Notes: generated by a model from the sequence alone, not told the origin. A DNA stretch of 47,899 nucleotides from Streptomyces virginiae (GCF_000720455.1 NZ_JOAK01000039.1:1-47899), one strand, 5' to 3'. Positions 15,513 through 24,063 are shown, counted from the stretch's first letter. Numbers and translations: made by a program.

Positions 15513-16430
15513 CTAGGCGGGCGTGACCTTCACCGACCCCCGTACCTCCTCGTAGGTGCGGGGGTCGAACTCTCCCGCCACCGGGGCGAGGACCGTGGCC
15601 GCCGAGAGGGCCACCGCGCGGGTGAGGCGGGCCGGCCAGTCCAGGCCCTCCGCCAGGGCCGACAGCAGGCCGGCGACGGCGGAGTCGCCGGCTCCGGTGG
15701 GGTTGCCGGACAGCGGGCGCGGCGGGGCGGCCTGCCAGGTGCCCTCGGCGGTGGCGGCCAGCAGGCCGCCCGGACCCAGCGAGGTGACCACCGCGTGCGC
15801 CCCGCGGCGGCGGGCGTCGCGCGTGGCCGGGAGCGGGTCGCGGGAGCCGGTGAGCTCGGCCAGCTCGGCGGCGTTCGGCTTGATGATCTCGGGTCGGGCG
15901 GCGACCCCGCGCCGCAGGGCCTCGCCGCTGGTGTCCAGGAGCACGGGGACGCCGGCCGCGCGGGCCAGCCGTACGAGCACCGCGTACGCGCCCACGGGCA
16001 CGCCCGGCGGGAGGCTGCCGCACAGGGCCACCGCCCGCACCTGGGCCACGAGCTCCTCGTAGTGCGCGAGGAACAGCGACCACTCCGCGGGCGTGATGTG
16101 CGGGCCCGGCTCGTTGAACTGCGTGGTGTCGCCCGAGGCTTCGTCGACCACGGCCAGGGTGCGGCGCGAGGCGCCCTCGCAGGGCAGCAGGGCGTCCACC
16201 ACCCCGGAGGACGCCGCCAGCATGTTCCGTACGAGCGAGCCGGCCGGACCCCCGGCGAAGCCCGTCGCGGTCACCTTGTGGCCGAGCGCGGCCAGGACGC
16301 GTGCGACGTTGAGCCCCTTGCCGCCGGGCCGTTCGGTGACGGTGGTGACCCGGTGCGAGGCGTGCGGAAGCAGCCGCGGCACGCGGTACGTGACGTCGAG
16401 CGCGGTGTTGAGCGTCACGGTCAGGATCAT
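15513..16430 (-). CDS. PfkB-family 1-phosphofructokinase/tagatose-6-phosphate kinase
   Basis: 305 residues from ATG 16430, with GGGAGTG upstream; the family begins MILTVTLNTALDVTY. Motifs: substrate loop PGGKGLNVARVLAALG (about 36-51), and the C-terminal anion hole GNPTGAGDSAVAGL with catalytic Asp in GAGDS (about 250). Phosphorylates a sugar phosphate at C1/C6 using ATP. Being third in the nagK-nagA direction suggests a role in aminosugar or hexose-phosphate use; whether the substrate is fructose-1-P, tagatose-6-P or another is not visible. A hairpin lies between nagA and this gene, so it may have its own promoter. Confidence 0.83.
   Translation of the reverse strand: MILTVTLNTALDVTYRVPRLLPHASHRVTTVTERPGGKGLNVARVLAALGHKVTATGFAGGPAGSLVRNMLAASSGVVDALLPCEGASRRTLAVVDEASGDTTQFNEPGPHITPAEWSLFLAHYEELVAQVRAVALCGSLPPGVPVGAYAVLVRLARAAGVPVLLDTSGEALRRGVAARPEIIKPNAAELAELTGSRDPLPATRDARRRGAHAVVTSLGPGGLLAATAEGTWQAAPPRPLSGNPTGAGDSAVAGLLSALAEGLDWPARLTRAVALSAATVLAPVAGEFDPRTYEEVRGSVKVTPA
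15534..15567. terminator. Hairpin inside the 3' end of the pfkB-type gene
   Basis: 14-bp stem CGACCCCCGTACCT / AGGTGCGGGGGTCG with one G-T pair and a 6-base loop, 20-55 bases before the stop of the minus gene and 37 bases after the plus-strand gene ends. It may end transcription from the left, using coding sequence of the convergent gene. Confidence 0.4.
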
Positions 16431-16503
16431 GGGCACTCCCGGGTCTGTTGCTGCCGGGATCATGCCAGGGGGTACCTCCCGGCGGTAGCGGGGGGAGTGA
16501 GGC

Positions 16504-16529
16504 GGTCGGCCCGGTCCCACGGGCCGACC
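16504..16529 (-). terminator. Hairpin between nagA and the pfkB-type gene
   Basis: Perfect 10-bp stem GGTCGGCCCG / CGGGCCGACC with a 6-base loop, 40-65 bases past the nagA stop in its direction of transcription. Could terminate or attenuate the nagK-nagA mRNA before the kinase gene. Confidence 0.55.
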
Positions 16530-16568
16530 ACCTCGTCCTGTCCAGCCGCACGGCCGTCAGGCGGGCCT

Positions 16569-17720
16569 TCAGAGGGCCGGGCTGACGACCCATTCGCCGC
16601 GCCGCATGACGCCCTTGAGGTCGAAGGCGGCGTCCAGGACCACGAGGTCCGCGTACTTGCCGGGCTCCAGCGAGCCGATCTCGTCGTACAGGCCGATCAG
16701 CTTGGCCGGGTTGGCGGAGATCGCCTGGACCACGGACTCCACCGGCAGCTTGTCGAGGGTCACCGAGCGCTTGAAGGCGGTGTCCAGGGTGAGCGTCGAG
16801 CCGGCGATGGAGCCGCCCTCGACGAGGCGGGCCACCCCGCCCTTGACCTCGACCTCCAGCGGGCCGAGGTGGTACGTCCCGTCGCCGAAGCCGGCGGCGT
16901 CCATGGCGTCGGTGATCAGCGCCACGCGGTGCGCGCCCGCGTGGTGGAAGGCCAGTTCGAGGGCGGCGGGGTGCAGGTGGGTGCCGTCGTTGATGAGCTC
17001 GACGGTGATCCGCTCGTCCTCCAGGAGGGCGGCGATCGGGCCGGGTTCGCGGTGCGCGAGCGCGGGCATCGCGTTGAAGAGGTGGGTGGCCACGGTCGCG
17101 CCCGCGTCGATGGCGGCGCGCGTCTGCTCGTAGCTGGCGTCGGTGTGGCCGATCGCGGCGATGACCCCGTGTTCGGCGAGCAGCCGTACCGAGTCCAGGC
17201 CGCCCGGCAGTTCGGTGGCCAGGGTGAACATGCGGGCGGCGCCGTGGGCGGCGTCGATGAGCTTGCGGACCTCGGCCGGGTCGGGGTCGCGGAGCAGGTC
17301 CTCCTTGTGGGCGCCCTTGCGGCAGGGGTTGATGAACGGCCCCTCGAAGTGGACGCCTGCGATCTCGCCTTCTTGCGTCAGCTCGGCCAGCAGCCCGGCC
17401 CGCCGGGCCAGTTCGTCCAGGTCCCCGGTGACGGTGGAGGCGACCAGGGTGGTCGTGCCGTGCGCGCGGTGGGTGCGTACGCCCTGGAGCACGTCCTCGG
17501 CGGTGCCGGAGGTGAACGAGGCGCCGCCGCCGCCGTGGTTGTGCATGTCGACGAAGCCGGGGACGATCCAGTGCCCGGTCAGGTCGACGATCTCCGCGCC
17601 CTCGCGCGCGCTGCCGGCGATGCGCTCGCCGTCGACGATGACCCGGCCGCCCGCCACGGTCCCGGTGGGCAGCACCACCCTGGCGCCGGAGAGAACAGTG
17701 CTGTGTGCGCTTCCGGACAT
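16569..17720 (-). CDS. nagA: N-acetylglucosamine-6-phosphate deacetylase
   Basis: 383 residues from ATG 17720. Amidohydrolase fold: metal motif HNHGGGGASF (about 60-69), HFEGPFINP (metal-binding Glu, about 124-132), GHTDASYEQT, HLFNAMPALAHREPG and INDGTHLHP, catalytic Asp in LITDAMDAAG. Converts GlcNAc-6-P to GlcN-6-P and acetate, the step that also tunes the DasR effector level. Start and nagK stop share one base (TGATG), so the two are translationally coupled. Confidence 0.95.
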   Translation of the reverse strand: MSGSAHSTVLSGARVVLPTGTVAGGRVIVDGERIAGSAREGAEIVDLTGHWIVPGFVDMHNHGGGGASFTSGTAEDVLQGVRTHRAHGTTTLVASTVTGDLDELARRAGLLAELTQEGEIAGVHFEGPFINPCRKGAHKEDLLRDPDPAEVRKLIDAAHGAARMFTLATELPGGLDSVRLLAEHGVIAAIGHTDASYEQTRAAIDAGATVATHLFNAMPALAHREPGPIAALLEDERITVELINDGTHLHPAALELAFHHAGAHRVALITDAMDAAGFGDGTYHLGPLEVEVKGGVARLVEGGSIAGSTLTLDTAFKRSVTLDKLPVESVVQAISANPAKLIGLYDEIGSLEPGKYADLVVLDAAFDLKGVMRRGEWVVSPAL

Positions 17721-18661
17721 CAGGCCGGTACCTCCGTGGCGAGTAGGTCCCAGGCGAGCAGCCCTGCGCCCAGGCAGCCGGCGGTGTCCCCGAGGGCCGC
17801 CGGAACGATGTGGGGGAGCCGCTGGAACGTCACGCGCTCCTCCACGGCCTTCCGTAGTGGTGTGAACAAGGTTTCCCCGGCCTCGGCGAGCCCGCCACCG
17901 ATGATCAGCGTGCGCGGGTCCAGCAGGGTGATCGCGGTGACCAGCCCGTCGGCCAGGGCTCCGACGGCGGCCAGCCACACCTCACGGGCGCGCGCGTCGC
18001 CGGATTCGACGGCCTTGGCGCAGTCGGCGGCGTCGGCCGCCGGGTCGCCGGAGGCGGCCGCCCAGGCGCGGCTGACGGCGGCCGCGGAGGCGAGGGTCTC
18101 CAGGCAGCCGCGCTGCCCGCAGCCGCAGTCGGGGCCGCCGGGGCGGACCACGATGTGCCCGATCTCACCGGCGTAGCCGTGGGCGCCGGCCTCGATGCGG
18201 CCGGCGATGCCGATGGCGCCGGCGATGCCGGTGCCGAGCGGCACGAAGAGGAAGCGGTCGGCGCCCCGGCCGGCGCCGATGCGGCCTTCGGCGAGTCCGC
18301 CCGTGCGCACGTCGTGGCCCAGGGCCACGGGGATGCCGCCGAGGCGTGCGGCGAGCAGCGCGCGCAGCGGTACGTCGCGCCAGCCGAGGTTCGCCGCGTA
18401 GACGGCGATCCCGTGGTCGGCGTCGACGATGCCCGGGACGGCGACCCCGGCGGCCGAGGCGGCCCGCCCGAAGCGTTCCCGGCCGGTGGCGAGGAGCTCG
18501 GCGGCGAAGTCCTGGATCGTCTCGACGACGGCGTCGGGGCCCCGCTCGCGGCCGGTGGCCCGGCGCGCTTCGTGCAGCAGGGTGCCGTCGGCGGCGACGA
18601 GGGCGGCCTTCATCCCGGTGCCGCCCACATCGAGGGCGATGACGTGTTTCACGGGTTTCAC
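17720..18661 (-). CDS. nagK: ROK-family N-acetylglucosamine kinase
   Basis: 313 residues; GTG 18661 or in-frame GTG 18652. ROK signatures: phosphate loop DVGGTGMKAAL (11-21), the sugar-binding GHDVRTGG and GAHGYAGEIGHIVV, and the zinc knuckle CGCGQRGCLET (about 157-167). Forms an operon with nagA and has a DasR-type dre site upstream, so GlcNAc (from outside or wall turnover) is the most plausible substrate; glucose is the usual alternative for ROK kinases. S. coelicolor has the same nagK-nagA pair. Confidence 0.88.
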   Translation of the reverse strand: MKPVKHVIALDVGGTGMKAALVAADGTLLHEARRATGRERGPDAVVETIQDFAAELLATGRERFGRAASAAGVAVPGIVDADHGIAVYAANLGWRDVPLRALLAARLGGIPVALGHDVRTGGLAEGRIGAGRGADRFLFVPLGTGIAGAIGIAGRIEAGAHGYAGEIGHIVVRPGGPDCGCGQRGCLETLASAAAVSRAWAAASGDPAADAADCAKAVESGDARAREVWLAAVGALADGLVTAITLLDPRTLIIGGGLAEAGETLFTPLRKAVEERVTFQRLPHIVPAALGDTAGCLGAGLLAWDLLATEVPA

Positions 18662-18688
18662 AGAGACAGTCTCGCGTGCTCGGCGTGG

Positions 18689-18704
18689 AAAGGTCTAGTC
18701 CATT
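18689..18704. promoter_or_regulatory. DasR-responsive element (dre) of nagK-nagA
   Basis: On the minus strand AATGGACTAGACCTTT, 12 of 16 matches to AGTGGTCTAGACCACT, 28 bases before GTG 18661. DasR is the GntR-family GlcNAc regulator that binds such 16-mers. Confidence 0.82.
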
Positions 18705-18774
18705 GAGGGGGATTGTTGAGTGACCATACAAATCGGGCGTGCTGGTGGGGAGCCCGATGTGGACGAGCCGCCAA

Positions 18775-18790
18775 AGTGGTGTAGACCTTA
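18775..18790 (+). promoter_or_regulatory. DasR-responsive element (dre) of the sugar-binding protein gene
   Basis: AGTGGTGTAGACCTTA, 12 of 16 matches to the dre consensus, 38 bases before GTG 18829. Together with the site at 18689 it brackets the divergent promoter region. Confidence 0.8.
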
Positions 18791-18828
18791 CGTGGATCGT
18801 ACGTACAACAAGGGGTGGATCGATACCT

Positions 18829-20127
18829 GTGAAGGGCCGATACCTGAGCCTGGCCGCGTCCGGCGCCGCGCTGTGCCTGACCGCTGTGACGCTGACGGGC
18901 TGCGGAGCCGTCGACGGACTCACCGGAGACAACGAGGTGACCCTCCGGGTCGTGGCGGCCGACTACGGGGACAATCCGCAGAACTCCTCCGCGGCCTACT
19001 GGAAGGACCTCGCCGACGGCTTCCACAAGGACCACCCCGGCATCAAGGTCGAGGTCGACGTCTTCTCGTGGTCCGAGGTCGACGCCAAGGTCGCCGAGAT
19101 GGTCAAGGCCGGCAAGGCCCCCGACATCGCGCAGATCGGCGCCTACGCCGACTACGCCGCCGCCGGCAAGCTGTACTCCACGGCCGAGCTGCTCTCGGTG
19201 AAGACCGAGGCCGACTTCCTCGCCCCGCTCGCGGACGCCGGGAAGGTCAAGCAGACCCAGTACGGCATGCCCTTCGTCTCCAGCACCCGGCTGCTCTTCT
19301 ACAACGAGAAGCTCCTCGCCGACGCCGGCGTGATCGCCAAGGACGCCAAGGGCTGGCAGCCGAAGAGCTGGGCGGACCTGGAGGCCGCGGCCAAGAAGCT
19401 CAAGGGCGCGGGCGTGCCCACCCCCTTCGCGCTGCCGCTGGGCCGCGAGGAGGCGCAGGCCGAGACGATGATGTGGATGCTCGCGGGCGGTGGCGGCTAC
19501 ACCGACAACGAAGAGGGCTACTCCATCGACTCCGCCGACAACGTCAAGTCGCTGGAGTTCCTGCGCGACAAGATGGTCGGCCAGGGCCTCACCGGCCCCG
19601 TCGAGCCGGGCAAACTGGACCGCCAGGCCGCCTTCGAAGCCTTCACCAAGGGCGAGGTCGGCATGCTCAACGGACACCCGACGCTGATGAAGCAGGCCGA
19701 GGCCAAGGGCGTGAAGTACGGCATGGTCGCGCTGCCGACGTCCGACGGCTCCCAGCAGCCGGCGATGGGCGTCGCGGACTGGGTCATGGCCTTCAAGAAC
19801 GGCCACCGCGCCGAGTCCGGCAAGTTCCTGGACTACCTGTACCAGCCGAAGAACGTGACGGCCTTCACCGACAAGTACGACCTGCTGCCGGCCACCACCA
19901 CCGGCTACCAGGCGAAGCAGGCCGCCACGAGCGGTCCGGCGCTCCGGCTGAAGCCCTTCCTGGCGGCGCTGCCCAGCTCGCGCCTGTACCCGGTCGGCAA
20001 GAAGTCCTGGGCGGGCGTCAGCGAGGACATCAAGCAGGACATCGGCAAGACCGTCCAGCCCGGCGGACAGCCCGCCAAGGTGCTGGAGGACATCGCCACG
20101 GCGGCCCGCGCGGCGGACCCGCGCTGA
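18829..20127 (+). CDS. Carbohydrate ABC transporter substrate-binding lipoprotein (orphan)
   Basis: 432 residues from GTG 18829. Lipoprotein signal with lipobox LTGC (Cys about 24), then a family-1 solute-binding fold: VTLRVVAADYGDN, YWKDLADGFHKDHPGIKVEV, APDIAQIGAYADYAAAGKL, QYGMPFVSSTRLLFYNEKLL and WADLEAAAKKLKGAGVPTPF. It captures a sugar or oligosaccharide outside the cell. No permease or ATPase gene is next to it, so it must work with components elsewhere (often MsiK in Streptomyces). The dre site and divergence from nagK point to a GlcNAc-related ligand, not proven. A hairpin terminator follows. Confidence 0.9.
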   Translation: MKGRYLSLAASGAALCLTAVTLTGCGAVDGLTGDNEVTLRVVAADYGDNPQNSSAAYWKDLADGFHKDHPGIKVEVDVFSWSEVDAKVAEMVKAGKAPDIAQIGAYADYAAAGKLYSTAELLSVKTEADFLAPLADAGKVKQTQYGMPFVSSTRLLFYNEKLLADAGVIAKDAKGWQPKSWADLEAAAKKLKGAGVPTPFALPLGREEAQAETMMWMLAGGGGYTDNEEGYSIDSADNVKSLEFLRDKMVGQGLTGPVEPGKLDRQAAFEAFTKGEVGMLNGHPTLMKQAEAKGVKYGMVALPTSDGSQQPAMGVADWVMAFKNGHRAESGKFLDYLYQPKNVTAFTDKYDLLPATTTGYQAKQAATSGPALRLKPFLAALPSSRLYPVGKKSWAGVSEDIKQDIGKTVQPGGQPAKVLEDIATAARAADPR

Positions 20128-20131
20128 CCCG

Positions 20132-20158
20132 ACGCCGCCGTCTGTCGGACGGCGGCGT
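20132..20158 (+). terminator. Terminator hairpin after the sugar-binding protein gene
   Basis: 11-bp stem ACGCCGCCGTC / GACGGCGGCGT with loop TGTCG, five bases after the stop codon. The -10 of the next gene begins immediately after the stem. Confidence 0.8.
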
Positions 20159-20164
20159 TAATCT
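20159..20164 (+). promoter_or_regulatory. -10 hexamer TAATCT for a leaderless mRNA
   Basis: TAATCT, six bases, ATG 20171. Its -35 would lie inside the preceding terminator stem. Confidence 0.5.
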
Positions 20165-20170
20165 GGCGGT

Positions 20171-20407
20171 ATGACGGACGAGGGGCAGCTGACGGCCGCG
20201 GAGGCCGCGGTGCTCGCGTACGAGGGACGCACCTGGCCGGGGCCCGGGGCCAAGGAACGGGCCATACGGGAAGGGCTGGGGATGACCCCCGTCCGCTACT
20301 ACCAGCTGCTCAACGCGCTCATGGACGACCCGCGGGCACTGGCCCACGCCCCGGGCACCGTCAACCGGCTGCGCAGGATCCGCGAAGCCCAGCGAGCCCG
20401 GCGATAG
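20171..20407 (+). CDS. DUF3263-family small protein
   Basis: 78 residues. The pattern LTAAEAAVLAYEGRTWPGPGAKERAIREGLGMTPVRYYQLLNALMD is the DUF3263 signature, and looks like a helix-turn-helix (…GMTPVRYYQLLNAL); it ends in a basic tail (RLRRIREAQRARR). Probably a small DNA-binding protein; function unknown. The mRNA appears leaderless. It is followed 33 bases later by otsB, which has its own -10. Confidence 0.85.
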   Translation: MTDEGQLTAAEAAVLAYEGRTWPGPGAKERAIREGLGMTPVRYYQLLNALMDDPRALAHAPGTVNRLRRIREAQRARR

Positions 20408-20427
20408 CCGTCGTCCCGCCGGGCCGT

Positions 20428-20433
20428 TAGGGT
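20428..20433 (+). promoter_or_regulatory. -10 hexamer TAGGGT for a leaderless mRNA
   Basis: TAGGGT, seven bases, ATG 20441. It decides ATG 20441 over the GTG at 20435. Confidence 0.55.
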
Positions 20434-20440
20434 CGTGCCT

Positions 20441-21289
20441 ATGGGGAGCCATCCGCACGACCTGCCGATGCCCGTCACCGCAGCCGGACGCGAGGGACTC
20501 GAAGCCCTGCTCCGCGCACCCCGCCGGTCCGTGGTCGCCCTGGACTTCGACGGCACCCTCGCCGACATCGTCCCGGACCCGGACCAGGCCAGGGCACATC
20601 CCGAAGCCGTTCCCGCCCTCTCGGCCCTCGCCCCCGAGGTGGACTCGGTGGCCGTGGTCACCGGGCGGCCCGCGGGCGTCGCCGTCCGCTACGGCGGCTT
20701 CGCCGGGGTGCCCGGACTGGAACACCTCGTCGTCCTCGGCCACTACGGCGCCGAACGCTGGGACGCCGTGACCGGCATAGTCCACGCCCCCGCCGAGCAC
20801 CCCGGGGTGGCGGCCGTACGGGCCGAGCTGCCCGGGTTCCTGGACTCGATCGGGGCCTGGCGCGGCACCTGGATCGAGGAGAAGGGCCGGGCGCTCGCCG
20901 TCCACACCCGGCGCGCCGAGGACCCGGCGGCGGCCTTCGCGGCGCTGCGGGAGCCCCTGACCGAGCTGGCCGCCCGGCACGGGCTGATGGTCGAACCGGG
21001 GCGGGCGGTACTGGAGCTCAGGCCCCCGGGCATGGACAAGGGCGTCGCCCTGACGGAGTTCCTGGCGGAGCGGGACGCCGAGACGGTGCTCTACGCCGGG
21101 GACGACCTGGGCGACCTCGCCGCGTACTCGGCCGTCGAGAAGCGGAGGGCCGAGGGGCTGCCCGGGCTGCTGGTGTGCAGCGGCTCGGCGGAAGTCCCGG
21201 AACTCGCCGCCCGCGCCGACCTCGTCCTCCCCGGACCGGGCTCCGTGGCCTCCTTCCTGGCCGCCCTGGCCGTGGCACTGCGGGGCTGA
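20441..21289 (+). CDS. otsB: Trehalose-6-phosphate phosphatase
   Basis: 282 residues, HAD superfamily. Motif I VVALDFDGTLADIVPDPD (Asp nucleophile about 36), motif II VVTGRP, motif III lysine in GMDKGVAL, motif IV YAGDDLGDLAAY. Hydrolyses trehalose-6-phosphate to trehalose. It converges on otsA; the pair is therefore not one operon, and a repeat/terminator lies between. Confidence 0.93.
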   Translation: MGSHPHDLPMPVTAAGREGLEALLRAPRRSVVALDFDGTLADIVPDPDQARAHPEAVPALSALAPEVDSVAVVTGRPAGVAVRYGGFAGVPGLEHLVVLGHYGAERWDAVTGIVHAPAEHPGVAAVRAELPGFLDSIGAWRGTWIEEKGRALAVHTRRAEDPAAAFAALREPLTELAARHGLMVEPGRAVLELRPPGMDKGVALTEFLAERDAETVLYAGDDLGDLAAYSAVEKRRAEGLPGLLVCSGSAEVPELAARADLVLPGPGSVASFLAALAVALRG

Positions 21290-21317
21290 CCTCCTCTGCC
21301 GGGCGCGGCGCCGTGGC

Positions 21318-21400
21318 GGGGGCGCTGCCCCCGAGCCCCCGAGCCCCCGCGCCTCAAACGCCGGCGAGGCTGAAAGAACCAGCCCGTCCGGCGATTGAGG
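21318..21400. terminator. Dispersed intergenic repeat copy 3 forming a bidirectional terminator-like structure
   Basis: A hairpin GGGGGC-gct-GCCCCC (21318-21332) and then CCTCAAACGCCGG (21352-21364) pairing with CCGGCGATTGAGG (21388-21400), one mismatch. It sits between the convergent otsB and otsA stops, where it can end both transcripts. Confidence 0.65.
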
Positions 21401-21427
21401 ACCGGGGCCGGGCCGGGCCCGGCAACC

Positions 21428-22885
21428 TCAGGCCTCCAGAGCGGAGAGCTGGGCCGTGAACCACTGGGCCGGGGGAAGGGCCGTCGCGGCCGCCGCCAGG
21501 CGTTTGGTGCGTTCCGCACGCTCCTCGTCCGGCATGGACAGCGCCGCGTGCAGCGCCTCCGCCGTCTGCGACACGTCGTACGGGTTCACCGTCAGCGCGT
21601 CCTCGCGGAGCTCCTCGTACGCCCCCGCCCCCGTCGACAGCACCACCGCGCACCCCGCCTCCGACACCACCGGGATCTCCTTCGCCACCAGGTTCATCCC
21701 GTCCCGCACCGGGTTCACCAGCGCCACGTCCGCCATCCGGTAGACCGCCAGCGACCGGGCGAAGTCGTCCTTCACCGACACCAGCACCGGCTGCCAGTCC
21801 TCCGTGCCGAACTCCGCGTTGATCTCCGCCGCCAGCTCCGCGACCGCCGCCGTGTAGTCCCGGTACACCTTCAGGTCCTGCCGTGACGGGTACGCCGAGG
21901 CCAGGTGCACCACCCGGCCGCGCCACTCGGGGTGGACCGTCAGCAGCTCCCGGTAGGCCAGCAGGCCCCGCAGGATGTTCTTCGACAGCTCGGTCCGGTC
22001 CACCCGGGCGATCGTCCTGCGGCCCGCGACCTGCGCCCGCAGCTCGGCCAGCTTCGCGTCCACCTCCGGCCGGTGCGCGAGCGCCCGCAGCTCTTCGGCG
22101 TCCACGCCCAGCGGGTACACGGCCACCTCGGTCCGCTTGTGCCGCACCGGACTCGACGGGTTCTTATGGACGTACCTCGCGTGCGACGGCTCCACCCCGG
22201 CCGCGGACTTCGGCTCGGCGATGCCCCGTTCGTCGTCCAGGTGCGCACCGTCCATGAAGGTGTGTGCCCAGGCCCAGGTGTGGAAGCCGACGACGTCCGC
22301 GCCGAGCATGCCCCACACCAGCTCGCTGCGGATGTCGTCGGGCAGCATCCGCAGGAACTCCTGCGACGCCCACGGCGTGTGCGTGAAGTGCGCGATCCGC
22401 AGGTCCGGCCGCAGCTCCCGCAGCTGCCCCGGGACCAGCGCCAGGTGGTAGTCCTGCACCAGCACCCGGGCCCCCTGGGCCGCCTCCTCGGCGAGGGCGC
22501 GCGCGAAGGCCTCGTTGTACGCCACGTACGAGCCCCACCGCCGCCGGAACTCCGCGTCGAAGACCGGCTCGCGCGGCACGTCGTACAGGTGGTGGTGCGT
22601 GAACCACAGCACCGAGTTCGCGATGCCGTTGTAAGCGTCGTCATACATCGTGGGATCGATGTCCAGCATCCGGACACCGGGCTCGGAGACGTCCCGCCGG
22701 ACCGCCTCCCGGTCCGCGTCCGAGAGCGCCGCGCAGATCCACAGCGCACCCGGCTGCTCCGCGAGGGCCGCCGAGAGTCCGGAGACGAGACCGCCCCCGC
22801 CGCGCCGGGCACTGAGGGTGCCGTCGTCGGAGAGGGCGTAGGAGAGCGGGCCGCGGTTCGCCGCGACGAGTACCTGAGAAGCCAT
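21428..22885 (-). CDS. otsA: Trehalose-6-phosphate synthase (GT20)
   Basis: 485 residues from ATG 22885. GT20 features: N-terminal NRGPLSYAL and glycine-rich RRGGGGLVSGL (donor phosphate loop), VLWFTHHHLYD, VQDYHLALVPGQLRE, IAHFTHTPWASQEFLRMLP, GFHTWAWAHTF, RVDRTELSKNILRGL and NPVRDGMNLVAKE. RVDRTELSKN replaces the VDRLDYIKG of E. coli-type enzymes, characteristic of the actinomycete branch; S. venezuelae OtsA of this branch is known to use GDP-glucose. Makes trehalose-6-P for osmoprotection and spores. Downstream partner in the same direction is none; gpgS lies upstream, 47 bases away. Confidence 0.92.
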   Translation of the reverse strand: MASQVLVAANRGPLSYALSDDGTLSARRGGGGLVSGLSAALAEQPGALWICAALSDADREAVRRDVSEPGVRMLDIDPTMYDDAYNGIANSVLWFTHHHLYDVPREPVFDAEFRRRWGSYVAYNEAFARALAEEAAQGARVLVQDYHLALVPGQLRELRPDLRIAHFTHTPWASQEFLRMLPDDIRSELVWGMLGADVVGFHTWAWAHTFMDGAHLDDERGIAEPKSAAGVEPSHARYVHKNPSSPVRHKRTEVAVYPLGVDAEELRALAHRPEVDAKLAELRAQVAGRRTIARVDRTELSKNILRGLLAYRELLTVHPEWRGRVVHLASAYPSRQDLKVYRDYTAAVAELAAEINAEFGTEDWQPVLVSVKDDFARSLAVYRMADVALVNPVRDGMNLVAKEIPVVSEAGCAVVLSTGAGAYEELREDALTVNPYDVSQTAEALHAALSMPDEERAERTKRLAAAATALPPAQWFTAQLSALEA

Positions 22886-22932
22886 GCGGCGAACCTAGCC
22901 CGGCCCGCGCTCGCTCAAACGTATGGACACGG

Positions 22933-23931
22933 TCACGCGACGTGGCGCCGGCCGTACTCCTGCACGCCCCGCATCGGCGGCCGCTCCTCGGTGTCCACCG
23001 CGTACGTCCGTGGCACGAACCCCTCCGGACCCCGCTCGAACTGCGTCAGCTCCGGCCGTACGAGGTGCCCGCGCGAGAGCCGCACCTGGGCCGTCCGGTA
23101 GATCGCAGCGGCCATCCGGCCCAGCGCCTGACCGTCCTGGTGGCGGTGCAGCCGGACGCCCACGTCCACCTGGGCCAGCGCGTCCAGTCCGACGGTGTGC
23201 AGCGCGTCGACCAGCAGGCCCAGCTCGACGCCGTAGCCGACGGGGAAGGGCAGGCGTTCCAGCAGGGAGCGGCGCACGGCGTACTCGCCGCCCAGCGGCT
23301 GGACGAAGCCGGCCAGCTGCGGCCAGTGCAGGTTCAGAAGCGGGCGGGCGACCAGCTCGGTGACCCGGCCGCCCTGGCCCGGGGCGTCCCCCAGCGGCCG
23401 GTCGTACATCGCCTTGACGAACTGCACGCCGGGGTCGGTCAGCAGCGGGCCGACGATCCCGGAGACGAAGGCGGCGGAGAAGTCCCGCAGGTCGGCGTCC
23501 ACGAAGCAGACGATGTCGCCGGTGGTCGCCAGCAGCGAGCGCCACAGCACCTCGCCCTTGCCGGGCAGCGCCGGGATCCGCGGCAGGATCTCGTCGCGGT
23601 GCACCACCCGCGCGCCGGCCTTCGCCGCGACCTCGGCGGTCCGGTCGGCCGAGCCCGAGTCGATCACGACCAGCTCGTCCACGAGGGGGACCGGCAGTCC
23701 CTCGATCAGCTCACGCCGGATCACCTCGACGATCGCGCCGACCGTCGCCTCCTCGTCGAGCGCGGGCAGCACCACGCTGACCGTGGTCCCGGCCGCCCGT
23801 TTGAGGTCGAGCAGCTGGTCGAGCGGTCGGTCGGCGGCGGACCAGGAGCGGTCGGCCAGCCAGCGCTCCACCTCTTCCAGCACCCTCAGCACTCCCTGCG
23901 TATCGGCGTTATCCGCCTTTTTGTGATCCAT
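22933..23931 (-). CDS. gpgS: Glucosyl-3-phosphoglycerate synthase
   Basis: 332 residues. GT-A fold of the GT81/GT2 type: VSVVLPALDEEATVGAIVE (about 52-70), VVIDSGSADRTAEVA, PGKGEVLWRSL, metal motif CFVDADLRDFS, and the acceptor loop QPLGGEYAVRR, GYGVELGLLVD, RLHRHQDGQALGRMA of GpgS. Transfers glucose from a nucleotide sugar to 3-phosphoglycerate, the first step to glucosylglycerate or, in mycobacteria, methylglucose lipopolysaccharide. It precedes otsA in the same direction, 47 bases apart, so the two osmolyte enzymes may share an mRNA. The phosphatase gpgP is not seen nearby. Confidence 0.88.
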   Translation of the reverse strand: MDHKKADNADTQGVLRVLEEVERWLADRSWSAADRPLDQLLDLKRAAGTTVSVVLPALDEEATVGAIVEVIRRELIEGLPVPLVDELVVIDSGSADRTAEVAAKAGARVVHRDEILPRIPALPGKGEVLWRSLLATTGDIVCFVDADLRDFSAAFVSGIVGPLLTDPGVQFVKAMYDRPLGDAPGQGGRVTELVARPLLNLHWPQLAGFVQPLGGEYAVRRSLLERLPFPVGYGVELGLLVDALHTVGLDALAQVDVGVRLHRHQDGQALGRMAAAIYRTAQVRLSRGHLVRPELTQFERGPEGFVPRTYAVDTEERPPMRGVQEYGRRHVA

Positions 23932-24029
23932 CTCGCGGTTCGGACGGCTGTCTCAACCGCCCGCCCCTTCGGTTACAGTCTTGAACAACGCGAAGGACCA
24001 CCGCATGCCGGGGTCCCCCGCGTACAAAC

Positions 24030-24063
24030 GCACCGGCGCGCCACAGAGCGCGTGTGCCGGTGC
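24030..24063 (+). other. Leader hairpin just upstream of the SAM riboswitch
   Basis: Perfect 8-bp arms GCACCGGC (24030-24037) and GCCGGTGC (24056-24063), with a further GCGC/GCGC inner pair. It lies between the probable promoter (a TACAGT near 23974) and the S-box core. Confidence 0.45.
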
